Below, piece after piece: positions 32,978 to 44,625 of a DNA stretch of 64,000 nucleotides (the stretch's first letter is position 1; each line of letters begins with the position of its first letter). Position numbers and translations under genes: made by a program. The notes beneath the pieces were generated by a model that was not told where the DNA came from, searched no databases, and saw only the letters and a program-made list of their open reading frames with translations. The DNA is taken from contig CM071570.1 in NCBI GenBank assembly GCA_036426205.1, positions 252,720 through 316,719 of the forward strand. The letters run 5' to 3'. This stretch comes from Ascaphus truei (taxonomy: Eukaryota > Chordata > Amphibia > Anura > Ascaphidae).

Positions 32978-33795
32978 TGTAACGGATTTTCTGGCCTAGC
33001 CTGACCCACCCAATCTCACATTGGCCCCTGTGGTATAACCGGCCCCCATTACATGGTAGTGTCTGGTAGTGCACCTGTTGGCAACAGGACTCCTGAGTCT
33101 CCTGCATGATGGTATTCGGGGATTGTCAACCCAGACAGGCACTGAGGTAGTGTGTGCAAGTCCTACCTATATCCAGTGCAGCGCCTCCACCTCATCAGGA
33201 TCCCAGCGTCCGCTTGTGGATGGTCCTGGTGAGGAACTCCTCTGTGGTGCAGCCCTCTGTGTAATCACTCCACACTTACACACGAGGGTATGATTGAACA
33301 AAGACATCATTATAGACGGTTCAGGCAGACTGCCCCTCATAGCGGTCGTACTCAGCTGCTCATGATTAGCTGTGCTTCCCTTTAAAAGGTATTGCCTTCC
33401 CAATCTGGGGATTCCCTCTCCCCTCAGGGAGATCTTCCCTGTGCCAGGTCCCTGGTCACAGTTTAGGCTCTTTTAGCCAAATGTCTCTGCACAACTCATG
33501 GACCACTAGTTATAGCACTAGTGAGCCATCTCCTCCCAAGTCTCAACGCAGACTTGCTCCTTACTCCAACACTAACTTTTGGGCAGTGCTGTGCCTTATG
33601 TATCCTCAGGGGGCAGGCACAACTCTGACATCACTAACTGTGGACTCAGAGTATGTGGCCACTCCCATCCATACATAGGGCACCTCACCAGGGTATGAGG
33701 GCAAACCTCCATAATTACTGCTGGCATTCCTGCAACTTACCAGGCTTACTGCCAGCAGAAGAGAAAGCTGTAAGCCATTTTACAGCATGGCTACA
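32978..33795 (-). repeat. 5' LTR of retroelement B
   Basis: 818 bp, TGTAACGGATTTTCTGGCCT to GGCTACA, a direct repeat of 28506-29297 with small indels (for example an extra GTATGAGGGCAAACCTCCAT block near 33695). Confidence 0.85.
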
Positions 33796-33949
33796 TATAT
33801 ATCCAGAAGGTCTCCCTAAGACATAACCTCCTGAATCTATCCCCCCCAATAAGGCACAATGACACACACTCTAACCCCCTAATGGTCAGAGAAGCAGGAT
33901 CCTTATTATGACAAGATGAAAAATGTTTAGAAAGACTATGGGCTAGATT

Positions 33950-36894
33950 TCCCGTTGATGATATTGCGCCTTTGCTCTAGGAACCTAGTACTCATAGGGC
34001 GAGTGGTCCTCCCTACATATTGGGGACCACAAGAGCACGATAATAGATATTTACAAAGGTGGAAAGACAGATGATTCTGCCTTTCACATCATGTTCCTTC
34101 TGATTAGAGAAGGAACCAAATTTATTTCCGGCTACTAGATGTTTACATGTGAGATATCTTTTACGTCCACATGAAAAATTGCCGGAAGGACGGCTAGAAT
34201 CAAGTGAATTCTCACCCGCAATGGCTCTCAGCCGACAAGGGGCCACAATGTTATATTTCTAGCCTTTTTGTACGTGACTGGAATAGAGGTAGTAAAATAG
34301 GTCCCAAAAAAGGGTCATTCCTGAGAATATTCCAATGGTTATTCAGCACTTTTTTAATTGTATATGCAGATTGGTCATACTTGGTAATAAATCTGGGACA
34401 AATAACTTGATTCGATCCCATTTCGTTAGTACCACCAACCTTAGGGGGATGTGGATTGACCTTTAACTTAGAGTTAACAAGAAGTACATCCCTACTGATG
34501 TTTTTGACCTCACTGAAGACTCTGGTGACAGACTCCTTGTTGTACCCTTTTTCAATAAATTTAGTAACCAATTCTTGTCCCTGAGTTTCAAAGTCTTGCT
34601 GAGAAGAGCAGTTTCTCTTTATCTGGTAAAACTGACTTTTTGGAATATTCTCCAGACATTTTTTGTGATGGTTACTCGACGCATGGAGATAACCATTAAA
34701 ATATATTTCCTTGAAATGAGTTTTTGTAAATATATGACCCTCATCACCATCTTTAACAAAAAGTACGAGATCTAAAAATGTAATCTGTTTGGGCTGAATT
34801 TCAAATGTAAATTTTAAGTCCATCTCGTTAGAATTAAAGGACTGAAGGATATTAACAAGTTCTAATTCCTCACCTTCCCAGATGATGATGATGTCATCTA
34901 TGAAACGACCATAGAACACGAGGCCCGCCCCCAGTCTAGCATTGGCGCATACATGTAGGTCCCTCCAAAACCCCATGTACAGGTTCGCATAGCTGGGCGA
35001 AAACCGCGTTCCCATGGCCGTTCCACAGATCTGCAAATAAAAATCCTTTTCAAACAGAAAGTAGTTATGCTGTAATATAAACAATATGCTGGAGAGTATA
35101 AAAACGTTTTGACCTCAATGTACTGAGGGATCTTTATCCAAAAAGTAGTTTACCGCCACTACCCCCCTGCGATGTTCTATACACGTATATAGTGAAGAAA
35201 CATCGCAGGTTGCCCAGATAGGAGGACTTCCAATGGATGTCTTTGACAGAGTCGATGACGTGCAGCGTGTCTCTCAGATATGATCTAAGTGTAGACACAT
35301 ATGGATGTAAAAAAATGGTGAACATATTGGGACATGCTTGACGTCATCGACTCGATCCCCGACACTATTGGTCTCCCCGGTGGACATTCAAGGCTCTTAT
35401 GGATCTTGGGAAGGTGGTAGAATATAGGAATCCTAGGGTGCTCTATGTACAGGAATTTAAATTCAGACATAGTGATAATAGCACTATCTCTTGCTTTTAC
35501 CAGATGTTCGTGGTACAGAGATTGATATTCAATAGTAGGATCATCACTGAGAGTGATATAGAATGTTTCATCCTGAATAACCTTTTTGCTTCCTGCAGAT
35601 AGAGCTCTCAATCCTGAATAACAATACCACCGCCCTTGTCGGCTAGACGGATTACAATATGATCTTGAGTTCGAAACTCTTTCAGGGCTCCCAATTCAAC
35701 AGGTGAAATGTTCCTCGTAGTCACCGGTGTAGCACAGAGCTGCTCTAAATCATTGAGCACCATAGAGTAAAAAGTCTCAACAAAACTACCCTTGGACTGG
35801 TAGGGAAAAAATAGGGACTTGGGTTCAACAGGTGAACATTTAGTAGTCGGTTCTAAATAAGAACCAGATGGATGAAGAGTTAGTTGGGAATCAGCGAGAC
35901 CAGCAATAGGGTCGGTACCCGCCGAATCCACAAGCAACTCAACTCCTCTGGTGGAGTTGTCTCTCAAATCCCCAATGGGGTCTTGTTCCATCAGAAGGGA
36001 CGTTAATGCTTGAATACAAGTTTCTTCCTGTGTATTAAAAAAGTGATATGTGATCCTTCCCTGAGATGATTCATGGCAAAATAACGGTTTAAAGTTATTT
36101 TACGTATAAATTTATTTAAATCCATGAAGAGTTCGAATTTATCAGGGACTGAAGAGGGAGAAAATGAAACGCCTTTCGCCAAGAGAGATATCTGCTGAGA
36201 GGATAATGTATGAGATGAAAGGTTAAATATACCGTATTTTTGTGGTTCCTCCTTCAGCGATTTATAACTTTTCTCTCTTTGGCAACGCTGCCCTGCTCTT
36301 GTTCCTCTGAACTTCGCCTTCTTCTTCGATTTTGATCTTGTTTGGACCCTTGGTGTTGTTGTTTCCCCCAAAGTGGGTATGATTTTGTCCTCTGCATACC
36401 CTCGCTTTGGGCCCGGTCTAAAAAAGAAGAAGAAGCAGAAGCCGAGGAGCAAGAAGCAATGGCAGACTCCGCTACAGTTATATATTGCGGGATCTTACTA
36501 CCATCACAAGTCATTAATTTGGGTCTAATTGCTCTCTTATCATCACCCTGAATTAATTCTTCATGGTCAAATGTAATAGATTCATCCAGTTGAAGTTGTG
36601 AAAACCTATTCTCAGTGGGGCACATGTGAATCAAATTAGTATGTGCATTGGTATCTTCATATGTCACACAAATCCTTTCCTCCCCAGTCTTGTCTAGGAC
36701 TGTGGATGAATGGAGTCGCTGTTCTCTACTAAATACCTGGGTAGGCTTTGACGCAACGGTTTTAGAGCCAGTGCCCCCAGTAGGGTTAGAATTAGCTCCT
36801 TTCTTGTAGTTCTTTGTGTCTCTCCCCTGCGAGGGAAATCTCCGGGAGTTTTTCCTCCAATTAGTGACCCTACCATTAGCACAGTCTTCTTCAT
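33950..36894 (-). pseudogene. PLE2 reverse transcriptase / GIY-YIG protein, several frameshifts
   Basis: Minus-strand pieces in order: a basic Arg/Lys-rich N-terminal region (36254-36667, with RRRRRSS), a piece with NLSSHTLSSQQISLLAKG and FELFMDLNKFIRK (36003-36452), KFRTQ/ADKGGGIVIQD (35608-35991), FYHLPKIHKS and GRPIVSG (35285-35611), and the catalytic RT block GTAMGTRFSPSYANLYMGFW with RFIDDIIIIW (34251-35084). The GIY-YIG region (33950-34250) is shifted and poor. At least four frame breaks make it inactive, although the RT aspartates remain. Compared with PLE1 it retains more N-terminal sequence. Confidence 0.85.
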
Positions 36895-36909
36895 CTCTAA
36901 GTGATTTAG

Positions 36910-37435
36910 TGTTTTTCCTATTAATGATTATGTGTGATTTTGATACAGTATATGGTGGGGGGGGGGAGGTCCAAGGTATTTGCAGATGGTTAGAAATCTA
37001 CTTGAAATTCAATCCTCTAGATGGTTGGTATATTTGAATGTAACAAGTTTATTTTTAGTATATTTCCTCTTTGTTAGTTGTTATCCGCACGCTTAGGTGT
37101 ATTATATGTTGCCCTGCATGTAGATCACTCCAAAGGCTCCTTTCAAGTCAAATCCCGTCTTTTTTGAGTTCAAACAATAAGTCCAGTAGTTGCTGGCCGC
37201 AATGTTTGTCCGCGCTTTGTCCACGCTCAATGCGGCCCGTCATGTTAGAAAGTCGCAGTCACGTGACGAAACGCATCAGGGAGCGGAATTACCTCACCAC
37301 GCATGCGCATGACGGGCCGCATCGAGCGCGGACAAACATTGCGGCCAGCAGTTACAGGACTTATTGTTTGAACTCGAAAAAGACCGGATTGGACTGTTGA
37401 AAGGAGCCTTTGGAGTCTTGCACCAGCCACCATCT
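36910..37435. repeat. Inverted PLE2-tail piece and adjoining inverted repeat with hammerhead remnant
   Basis: 36910-37125 on the plus strand matches the minus strand of 28000-28200 (shared GATGGTTAGAAATCTACTTG). Next, 37125-37435 is itself an inverted repeat: CTGGCCGCAATGTTTGTCCG near 37190 is complemented by CGGACAAACATTGCGGCC near 37330, with outer arms around AACAATAAGTCC. Its centre has GTCACGTGACGAAACGCATC (37257-37276), a hammerhead remnant without a CTGATGA box. Confidence 0.65.
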
Positions 37436-37499
37436 TCCAGCAGCTTCAAGTGCCGCTTGAGCTGGAAGCCCCCCCGAAGGACTAGACTTTGACTTCAGG

Positions 37500-39391
37500 T
37501 CGTCCGGACTGCCTGAAGAATGGAGAAAAAGATTAAGGGGTCACTTAGAAGACAGGCGGGATGTTTTCTCTACTGGTGAAATGGATGTGGGGTGCAGCCG
37601 CAGTGCCCAGCACACTCTCCGGATGAATGACACGACCCCCTTTCGTGAGCGCTCCCGGCATATAGCCCCTAGGGACGTCGACGATGTACGGGCCGTGATT
37701 CATGAGATGGAGGAGGCGGGGATCATCACGGAGTCAAGAAGCCCCTACGCGTCTCCCATCGTGGTGGTGAGGAAAAAGAATGGGACTGTGAGATTACCGG
37801 ACCTTGAATAATCGCACGATCCCTGACCAGTATAACCTTCCTCGTATAGAAGAGATCCTGAATGCCCTCAATGTGAGCAAATGGTTCAGTGTGCTAGATC
37901 TAAGGTCTGTGTACTACCAGGTGCCCATGAGCCCCGAGGATCAAGAGAAGACTGCCTTCATCTGTCCGTTGGAGTTCTATCAATTCACTCGCATGCCACA
38001 AGGCATTTGTGGAGCGCGGGCCACCTTTCAACGGCTGATGGGGAAAACCTTGGGGGACTTGAACCCCAGAGAATGTTTGGTGTATCTGGACATCATCATC
38101 GTCTTCGGCAGAACACTGGAGGAACATGAGACCCAACTCCTAAAGGTACTCGATCGTCTAGCCCGAGAAGGACTCAAGTTGTCCTTGGATAAATGCCGAT
38201 TCTGTAGGACCTCAGTGACCTACGTAGGACACATCGTGTCCGCCGAGGGAATAGCCACCGACCCTGGCAAGATAGAAGCCATGGTAAGCTGGCCACGACC
38301 CGACAACGTGGTCGAATTGCACTCTTTCTTGGGGTTCTGCGGATACTATCGTAGATTTGTGGAAGGGTATTCTCGTCGAGCCAAAGCCTTCAAGTCTTCT
38401 CAAAATATATCCAGAAGACACAGGGCGAAAGGCAACCCCCGCACGACAGCCCTTCGGGGACAAGTGGACTATGGAGTGTGAACAGGCCTTCCTGGACCTG
38501 AAGCAGAGTCTGACGGCTGCCCCGGTCTTAGCATATGCCGACCCAGAGCAACCCTATATTCTACATGTGGACGCTAGTCTCAGCGGACTAGGGGCAGTAC
38601 TGCATCAGAAACACCCAGAGGGGTTACGACCCGTAGCCTACATCAGTCGCAGCCTGACTCCCAGTGAGCAAAACTATCCCATGCATAAACTTGAGTTTCT
38701 CGCCTTAAAGTGGGCCATCGTGGATAAGCTCCATGACTACCTCTATGGGATCACCTTTGAAGTGCGTACGGACAATAACCCCCTCACATCTATCATGACT
38801 TCCGCTAAGCTGGACGCGGCTGGTCATCGGTGGTTAGCCGCACTCTTAAACTACAATTTCACCCTGAAGTACAAACCAGGCCCTCGGAATGTGGGAGCCG
38901 ATGCCCTATCCAGACGACCGGGATTGATCGCCACCCCCGACGACGATCAATGGGAAGAAATCCCCGGCCCCGGGATGCGGGCCCTGTGCTGCACCACAGC
39001 TATAGTCAAGGATCAAGTAGCGTTCTCAGAATTAAGGGTGGCGGACTCTCTAGGGTGTGCGTCCAAAGCCATCCCAGCTGCATACCGGGACCCCAGCGGC
39101 ATGGACATCACCCCTGACAAGATCATATCCTGGAAAGATATGGTGCGTTATCAGGTTCGCGACCCGATAGCCGGCGCCATCCACCATGCTATCCAGAGAA
39201 ACCGTACTGAGCTACTCAAACACACCCCATGCGATGTGGGGGGTATTCTGATGAGAGAAGCAGATACATTTGAGATACGGGACAATTTATTGTACCGAGT
39301 GGTGGAGTATCATAATCATCCAAGTAAGAGGCAGCTGGTTCTACCTAAAATGCTACAATACTTGGTGTTGTGGTCATTACATGATGGGTGA
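37500..39391 (+). pseudogene. Ty3/gypsy pol fragment: reverse transcriptase, RNase H, start of integrase
   Basis: A piece of an LTR-retrotransposon polyprotein. RT starts RSPYASPIVVVRKKNG (first frame, to 37811), shifts frame, and continues with LDLRSVYYQVPM, FTRMPQGICGA and FLGFCGYYRRF. RNase H follows (38357-39391 frame) with LHVDASLSGLGAVL, HKLEFLALKWA, RTDNNPL and GADALSRRPG. The chain stops at the integrase zinc-finger entry (LWSLHDG). The RT active site reads YLDI instead of YLDD (altered codon 38092-38094). There are frameshifts near 37800 and 38400. No LTR, gag or integrase core; both ends are truncated. Confidence 0.9.
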
Positions 39392-39875
39392 AAATCATCA
39401 AGAAGCGCAAATCATGTGGAAAATAAAGAAAGACAACAAACTTATGGTGCAGTATTGTGTGAACTTTGTGTGATAAATGGCTGTGGTTAGGTGCTCAGAA
39501 TACTCACAAACGTGAGAAGTACGCAGGCATATAAAGGTATCTTTAACCCATGGGATGAGGCCAATTAGTTGGATAGGGACCGCACTGCTAATCAGGTATA
39601 CTGTAGCGCTCTGGTACACTTGCGTCCCCTTAGAAATAAAATGAACCGGACATAGTGCAGACTGTACATAGAATATTTATAAAACAAGCAAAATCCAATC
39701 AACTCACATGGTGATGGAAAGAAACAAGCGTGTAGATCACAAAGTGGATCTCTGCAAGACCGGGAGAGTGGTATCTCTGCTTTTCCTCTGTTCAGCTATG
39801 CGTGTCACGGATGCGTCTCACCGAGGACCGGAAGTGACGTCATCCGCTCTCAGAGGCTCCGGTTTCGTCTCAGGG
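39392..39875. other. No gene recognised; probably the outer tail of PLE3
   Basis: AT-rich left half and a CpG-containing right half. By analogy with other copies this is terminal-repeat sequence beyond the PLE3 ribozyme. No ORF of interest. Confidence 0.4.
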
Positions 39876-39920
39876 CATCACTCTACGCGTTTCACCTTGT
39901 AGGTTTCTTCAGGGGTGATT
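39876..39920 (-). ncRNA. Hammerhead ribozyme of PLE3, type I, intact core
   Basis: On the minus strand: CTGAAGA (fits CTGANGA) at 39912-39906, a short 3-bp helix II ACC/GGT with loop TACAA, GAAA at 39893-39890, palindromic ACGCGT and cleavage triplet GTA at 39886-39884. Helix I has seven positions with a single C-A mismatch (ATCACCC with GAGTGAT). The core is complete; the weak helix II may slow cleavage. Confidence 0.75.
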
Positions 39921-40407
39921 TTCCATAGTGTATGAGCAACTTATATACTCTAATCTCTACTCTCATAGGTGGGGAGTGAATTGGATAATTGAACACATTT
40001 AATTGAGATGGCCAAAAGCTGCTGATATAGACAATTCCTACATCTAGGTAAAAGCAATCAGTATATCTACATAGATGCAGGTGATACAGGTTAAAACATT
40101 TAATATATGAGTACTTAATTAAAAACATGTTTACACATAAGATAAAAAATGGCATTTAATAGCCATTGGTGGATAGCCTAAGCTATAGGCAAAATTAAAT
40201 CTGTTGCATCTGACATATGCACAGACCCAAAAATCTTAAGGATATGATGACATTTATTACTATCCCTAAAAAAGCTAAAATAAATAAAATACATAAAATA
40301 TAATGACGCAAATTAAGTAGAAGGAACAAAATCTAATGGAAAGAACAAAGATGAAACATAATTAGTGGATGTGACAAAAACCATAGTAATAATAATGTTT
40401 ATATATG

Positions 40408-41255
40408 TTATAAAAATGGTTTAAGATCAAAATCCAAATTTAAACCTGAGGGTGCCAATGTATTTAGCTCAAACATCCAAAATGATTCCCTTTTAAGAAG
40501 GGCTGTATTCCTATTACCACCTCTCCAATGGGGCATAACTTGCTCAATCGCTTTGAATGTTAACCCTTTAGGGTCTGAGTTGTGCATCAATAAAAAGTGA
40601 TTAGAAACACTGTGTGTTGTTACTTTTCTTTTAATGTTGCTAATGTGTTCTAATATTCTGGTTCTAAGTGGGCGGATAGTTTTACCAATATACTGTAGCC
40701 CACATGTGCATTCAATAAGATAAATGACAAAATTTGATCTACAATTCAAATGTTGTTGAATGTTATATTTTTTATGTGTCACATGTGATTGAAAACTATT
40801 GATATCCTTAGAACTGAATTTACATGAAGTGCACATTCTACATGTATAGAATCTCTTAGGAGGATCTAGCCAACCGGAGCGAGTATGTACAGGACCCTTT
40901 CTAAGGGCACTGGGGGCTACAATGCTTTTAATATTGGGAGCTTTTTTATACACTATTTTAACTCTTTCAGGTAAGTGTTGTCCTAGAATAGGGTCATTTT
41001 TTAAAACAGACCAATGGGAATTCAGAATGTTGTTAATCTTATATGCATCCCTATTGTACTGCGTAATGAATGGTACATGTATTACATCACTTGGTGCATT
41101 TTTGGCTGCGGGGATAAGCATGGTTTCCCTTGGTGTATTTGTTGCCAAGCTTTTTTGACTACATCATCCTTGTATTTTCTCTCAGCAAACTTCTTGGTCA
41201 ATACCATAGATTGTTCTTTGAATATTGTATTATCAGAACAATTTCTTTTAATTCT
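40408..41255 (-). pseudogene. PLE3 C-terminal linker and GIY-YIG endonuclease
   Basis: The open part (40408-41148, 246 codons) starts after the RT domain: FITQYNRDAYKINNIL, LNSHWSVLKNDP, a cysteine motif CRMCTSC, then the nuclease FVIYLIECTCGLQYIGKT with RTRILEHI, HSVSNHFL, and the typical end ESFWMFELNTLAPSGLNLDF. The GIY and YIG tyrosines and the Arg and Glu of RILEH are present, so the nuclease domain itself looks intact. The RT is missing; upstream codons to about 41255 continue the same frame in part. Confidence 0.88.
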
Positions 41256-41261
41256 ACCCCC

Positions 41262-41405
41262 CTCCTGTCCACTGCCCCCCCCTCCTGTCCACTGCCCCTC
41301 CCTTCCTGTCCACTGCCCCCCCTCCTGTCCACTGTCCCCATCCCCTCCTGTCCACTGTCCCCGTCCCTCCCCTCCTCCTGTCCACTGTCCCTCCCTCCAC
41401 CTTTT
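41262..41405. repeat. C-rich minisatellite, unit about 20 bp (CCCCTCCTGTCCACTG)
   Basis: About seven copies of a CCTCCTGTCCACTGYCCC unit with small length changes, directly abutting PLE3. Confidence 0.88.
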
Positions 41406-41452
41406 CCTAGCGGGAAATTTAACTCACGGGCAACGCTGGGTCTCTCAGCTAG

Positions 41453-44400
41453 TATCTAATAAATCCAAATACAAACACTCAATTTGACAATGTGTACATG
41501 AAACAATTAATCTGTGCATCATGTCAACAAATGCTCCAAATCAAATACACTAATCCAAAAAAGATACAAATACAATCATTAAAGAAAAACAAACCATCAA
41601 CACAATTAAATTACCATCAATTAATCCAATCACCAATCAATTACAATTCAAATCAATTACACACTTCAAATCCTACAAGCAAACCATTGTGAAAAATAAT
41701 CTATGTCAAAGTAACCATCAAACTAAATCTAGCTTCCAAAAATAAACCAATAAAATAATCTATAGCAAACAGCCTTTAAATAAACATTTGCAAAAATGAA
41801 ATGTAGATTAGAAACACATTTTTACACAAAGCAGCAAATTGCAATTCCAAAAAACATCCAAACAAGGCAAGCCAACAAGTTTTTATTATACCTGTATGTA
41901 TGTCCATCTATAGTTTACAGACATAAATACAGGTGCAATAAAAGAGCATCAAAAACAAATGAATCACATTAAAAAACAACATACAATACAACCACTGATT
42001 TGTCCTGTACGTATGTATATCCATAGTCACATACATAAATTCAGGGCAAATAAATGGACATAAAAAAAATGGACGTCATGAAAAAAATGCAAAAAAACCT
42101 GTAAAATAAAAATAAAATGCATTTATTTTGTTTACTTACAATTAGATGAACCACTCACAGAAATCAAGGGGAACCGGAGGCACTGGAACAGGTAATCCAA
42201 CAACAGGAACCAGGTAACCATAAAATAATAAACCCTTACAATCCACAAGTGTCTGTAGCTTCTTTCTTCTATTTGTAATCCATATTGGGGGTCTTCTCCA
42301 TCTTCATCTGTGTTCTTCTGTCTTATTCCGGGGTCTTCTTATCTTCATCCGCCACACCCTGGTCTTCTTTCTTCTATAGGAGGTCTTTCCTCCTCGGTGT
42401 CTACCTTCAAAATGAGACGACATAGGCGTCCATGAAAAGAAAGATGGCCGGCCTCACATGGTACAGTAGCCAATCAGAGAATGGGAACTCCATCCCAACT
42501 CTGATTGGCTCAAGTAGACCATGTGACAGAGGCTTTGGGGAGAACGGATGTGACATCATTTAAAGCCTGTCACATGGTACTTGAGCCAATCAGAGTTGGG
42601 ATGTATTTCCCACGCTCTGATTGGCTACCGTACCATGTGAGGCCGGCCATCTTTCTTTTCATGACGTCATCTTAAAGGCAATTGAAGCACAGCCATTCTG
42701 ATTGGCTGTGCTTTCATTGCCTTTAAATGACGTCATCATTTTTTTTTTGGTTGGCCAAAGCACCTGGTTTTCACGGCTCAATCAGGACCGTGACAACCAT
42801 ATGATGAAAATGTAATGTCATAGGCCTTTAAAAGCCTATGTCGTCTCATTTTGAAGCTAGACGCCGAGGAAGAAAGAAGACCAGGGTGTGGCGGATGAAG
42901 ATAAGAAGACCCCGGAAGAAGACAGAAGAAAAAAGAAGAAGACGGAGAAAACCCCCACTATGGATTACAAATAGAAGAAAGAAGATAGAGGCACTTGTGG
43001 ATTGTAAGGGTTTATTATTTTATGGTTACCTGGTTCCTGTTGTTGGATTACCTGTTCCAGTGCTTCCGGTTCCGCTTGATTTCTGTGAGTGGTTCATCTA
43101 ATGGTAAGTAAACAAAATACCCTATTTCCTCAATTCTAAGACGCACCTTTTTCCCGATTTTTACATTTCTGAAATCGAGGTGCGTCTTAGAATCGATGTA
43201 TTAAAAAAAAATAATAATAAAAAAAAAGTGTCTATAGTACTAACCCCCTCTTTTCACTTACCAGGTTTCAGGAGCGGTCCCATGTCAGCAGAGGAGGAAG
43301 CGGGTGTTGGGTTTGTGGCAGGAAAGGTCAAAAGTCTGCAGGTGAATGAAGATAAGAAGACAGCAGGCGGGCGGGAGGTGGCAGCAGTAGCAGGAGATCA
43401 TAAATAGCAGGAGAGCTGAGCAGGAGCAGAGTGGCATAGGGGAATGGCTTGGGAGTTGCACACTGTAACCGGAAGTCAGACACTGGTCAACTTCCGGTGT
43501 TACAGTGTGCACCTCCCAAGCCAATCCCGTATGACCGCTCTGCTCGCTGCTCAGCTCTCGCTGCTATTTTAGACGATCTCCTCCCTCCTCACTGCAACTC
43601 TCGCCGCGTTGTCTATCTTATCTTCTTTCACCTGCGAGACTTGGACCTGTCTTGCCGGCACAACCCGCCGCACTCCCGCCCACTGTCCATCTGCAAAGTG
43701 GGACTTCTCCCGCCACAGCAGCATAGGAGGATGCCCCCGAGATCCTTCCCCTAGCCCCGCCCGCAAATAGGGACTTCATCTCCTCCGTCATCTCTTCCCT
43801 TCTTCCTCAATTGAGGTTCTCCGAACATGGTAAGTGAAAAGTAATTTTCCTCAATTGTAAAGGGCCAAATCGATGGTGCGTCTTAGCCATCAATTGGCGT
43901 CTTACAATCAATGAAATACGGTAAATAGTGTATTTATATATTTTATTTTACAAGGTTTTTTTTTTTTTTCCTGACGTCATTTTTTTTGTATTCCATTTTA
44001 TTTGGCCTGAATTTATGTATATCACTATGGAATATACATACTACAGGACAAATCAGTGGTTTGTATTGTATGTTGATTTTAAATGTGATTCAATTGTTTC
44101 TGATGCTCTTAATTACACCTGTAGTTTAATGTCTGTAAACTAGAGATGGGACATACATACAGGATATAATAAAAACTTGTTGGCTTGCTTGTTTGGATGT
44201 TTTTTGGAATTGCAATTTGCTGCTTTGTGTAAAAATGTGTTTCTAATGTACATGTCATTTTTTCAAATGTTTAGTTAAAGGCTGTTTGCTAGAGATTATT
44301 TTATTGACTTATTTTTGGAAGATAGATTTAGTTTGATGGTTACTTTCACATAGATTATTTTTCACAATGGTTTGCTTTTATGATTTGAAGTGTGTAATTG

Positions 44401-44625
44401 ATTTGGATTGTAATTGATTGGTTTTGAGGATTAATTGATGGTAATTTAATTGTGTTTGAGGTTTGTTTTCTTTAACGATTGTATTTGTATCTTGTTTGGA
44501 TTTGGATTAGTGTGATTGATTTGATTTAGAGCATTGGTTGACATAGTATACAAGATGCACAGATTAATTGTATCATGTACCCATTGTCAAATTGAGTGTT
44601 TGTATTTGATTTATTAGATATTGAT
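41453..44625. mobile_element. Giant palindrome / foldback element, about 3.2 kb
   Basis: The left arm (41453-42430) and right arm (42830-44625) are inverted copies. TATCTAATAAATC at the left edge is complemented by GATTTATTAGATA-like sequence at the right edge. AAACTTGTTGGCTTGC near 44172 mirrors 41870, and TATGTCGTCTCATTTTGAAG at 42837 mirrors CTTCAAAATGAGACGACATA near 42405. The centre (42431-42829) has a smaller hairpin with GATGGCCGGCCTCACATGGTAC and CCAATCAGA motifs. No ORF of substance; the right arm has an 802-bp MITE inserted. Confidence 0.82.
43120..43921. mobile_element. MITE with TA target duplication, inserted in the palindrome's right arm
   Basis: Terminal inverted repeats CCCTATTTCCTCAATTCTAA and (reverse) CCGTATTTCATTGATTGTAA, both continuing AGACGC, are flanked by TA at 43118-43119 and 43922-43923. 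The left arm of the palindrome shows the uninterrupted sequence, which proves the insertion. The interior is a long hairpin centred near 43485 (ACACTGTAACCGGAAGT with its complement). A TA duplication points to a Tc1/mariner-type mobiliser. Confidence 0.8.

Larger units (their letters stand above)
28506..33795 (-). mobile_element. LTR retroelement B, 5.3 kb, with zinc-ribbon ORF and no visible pol
   Basis: The LTRs at 28506-29297 and 32978-33795 are direct repeats with TG...CA ends. On the minus strand a candidate primer-binding site, TTTGGAGGCGCTGCTGAGAT, lies just inside the right LTR (rc of 32958-32977). A purine tract lies just before the left one (rc of TTCTCCCCCTGGTG, 29298-29311). The internal 3.7 kb carries ORFs at 31867-32325, 30118-31836 and 29475-30157, none with protease, RT, RNase H or integrase motifs. 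The copy is inserted in PLE2; the flanking CATA/TATA may be a decayed 4-bp duplication. The TTTGG(T/A)GGCGCTGCTGAGAT site is shared with element A. Confidence 0.78.
27541..36905 (-). mobile_element. PLE2: Penelope-like element, minus strand, split by LTR element B
   Basis: The coding part lies at about 33950-36894 and its 3' tail at 27541-28505; between them sits LTR element B (28506-33795). The tail ends with an intact hammerhead at 27549-27592. Joining the flanks puts the ribozyme roughly 1.1 kb after the GIY-YIG end. An inverted piece of the same tail is found beyond the 5' end (36910-37125), an arrangement known for Penelope copies. Confidence 0.75.
39876..41255 (-). mobile_element. PLE3: 5'-truncated Penelope-like element
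   Basis: It comprises the C-terminal coding part (40408-41255), about 490 bp of 3' sequence and the hammerhead. It stops abruptly on the left side of its coding strand at a C-rich minisatellite (41262 on), consistent with 5' truncation on insertion. Confidence 0.8.

Noticed and set aside
42838..43101. Lys/Arg-rich ORF of 87 codons in the palindrome
   Set aside because: It comes from a GAAGAAGA tract; the same DNA in the other arm is not conserved as protein.
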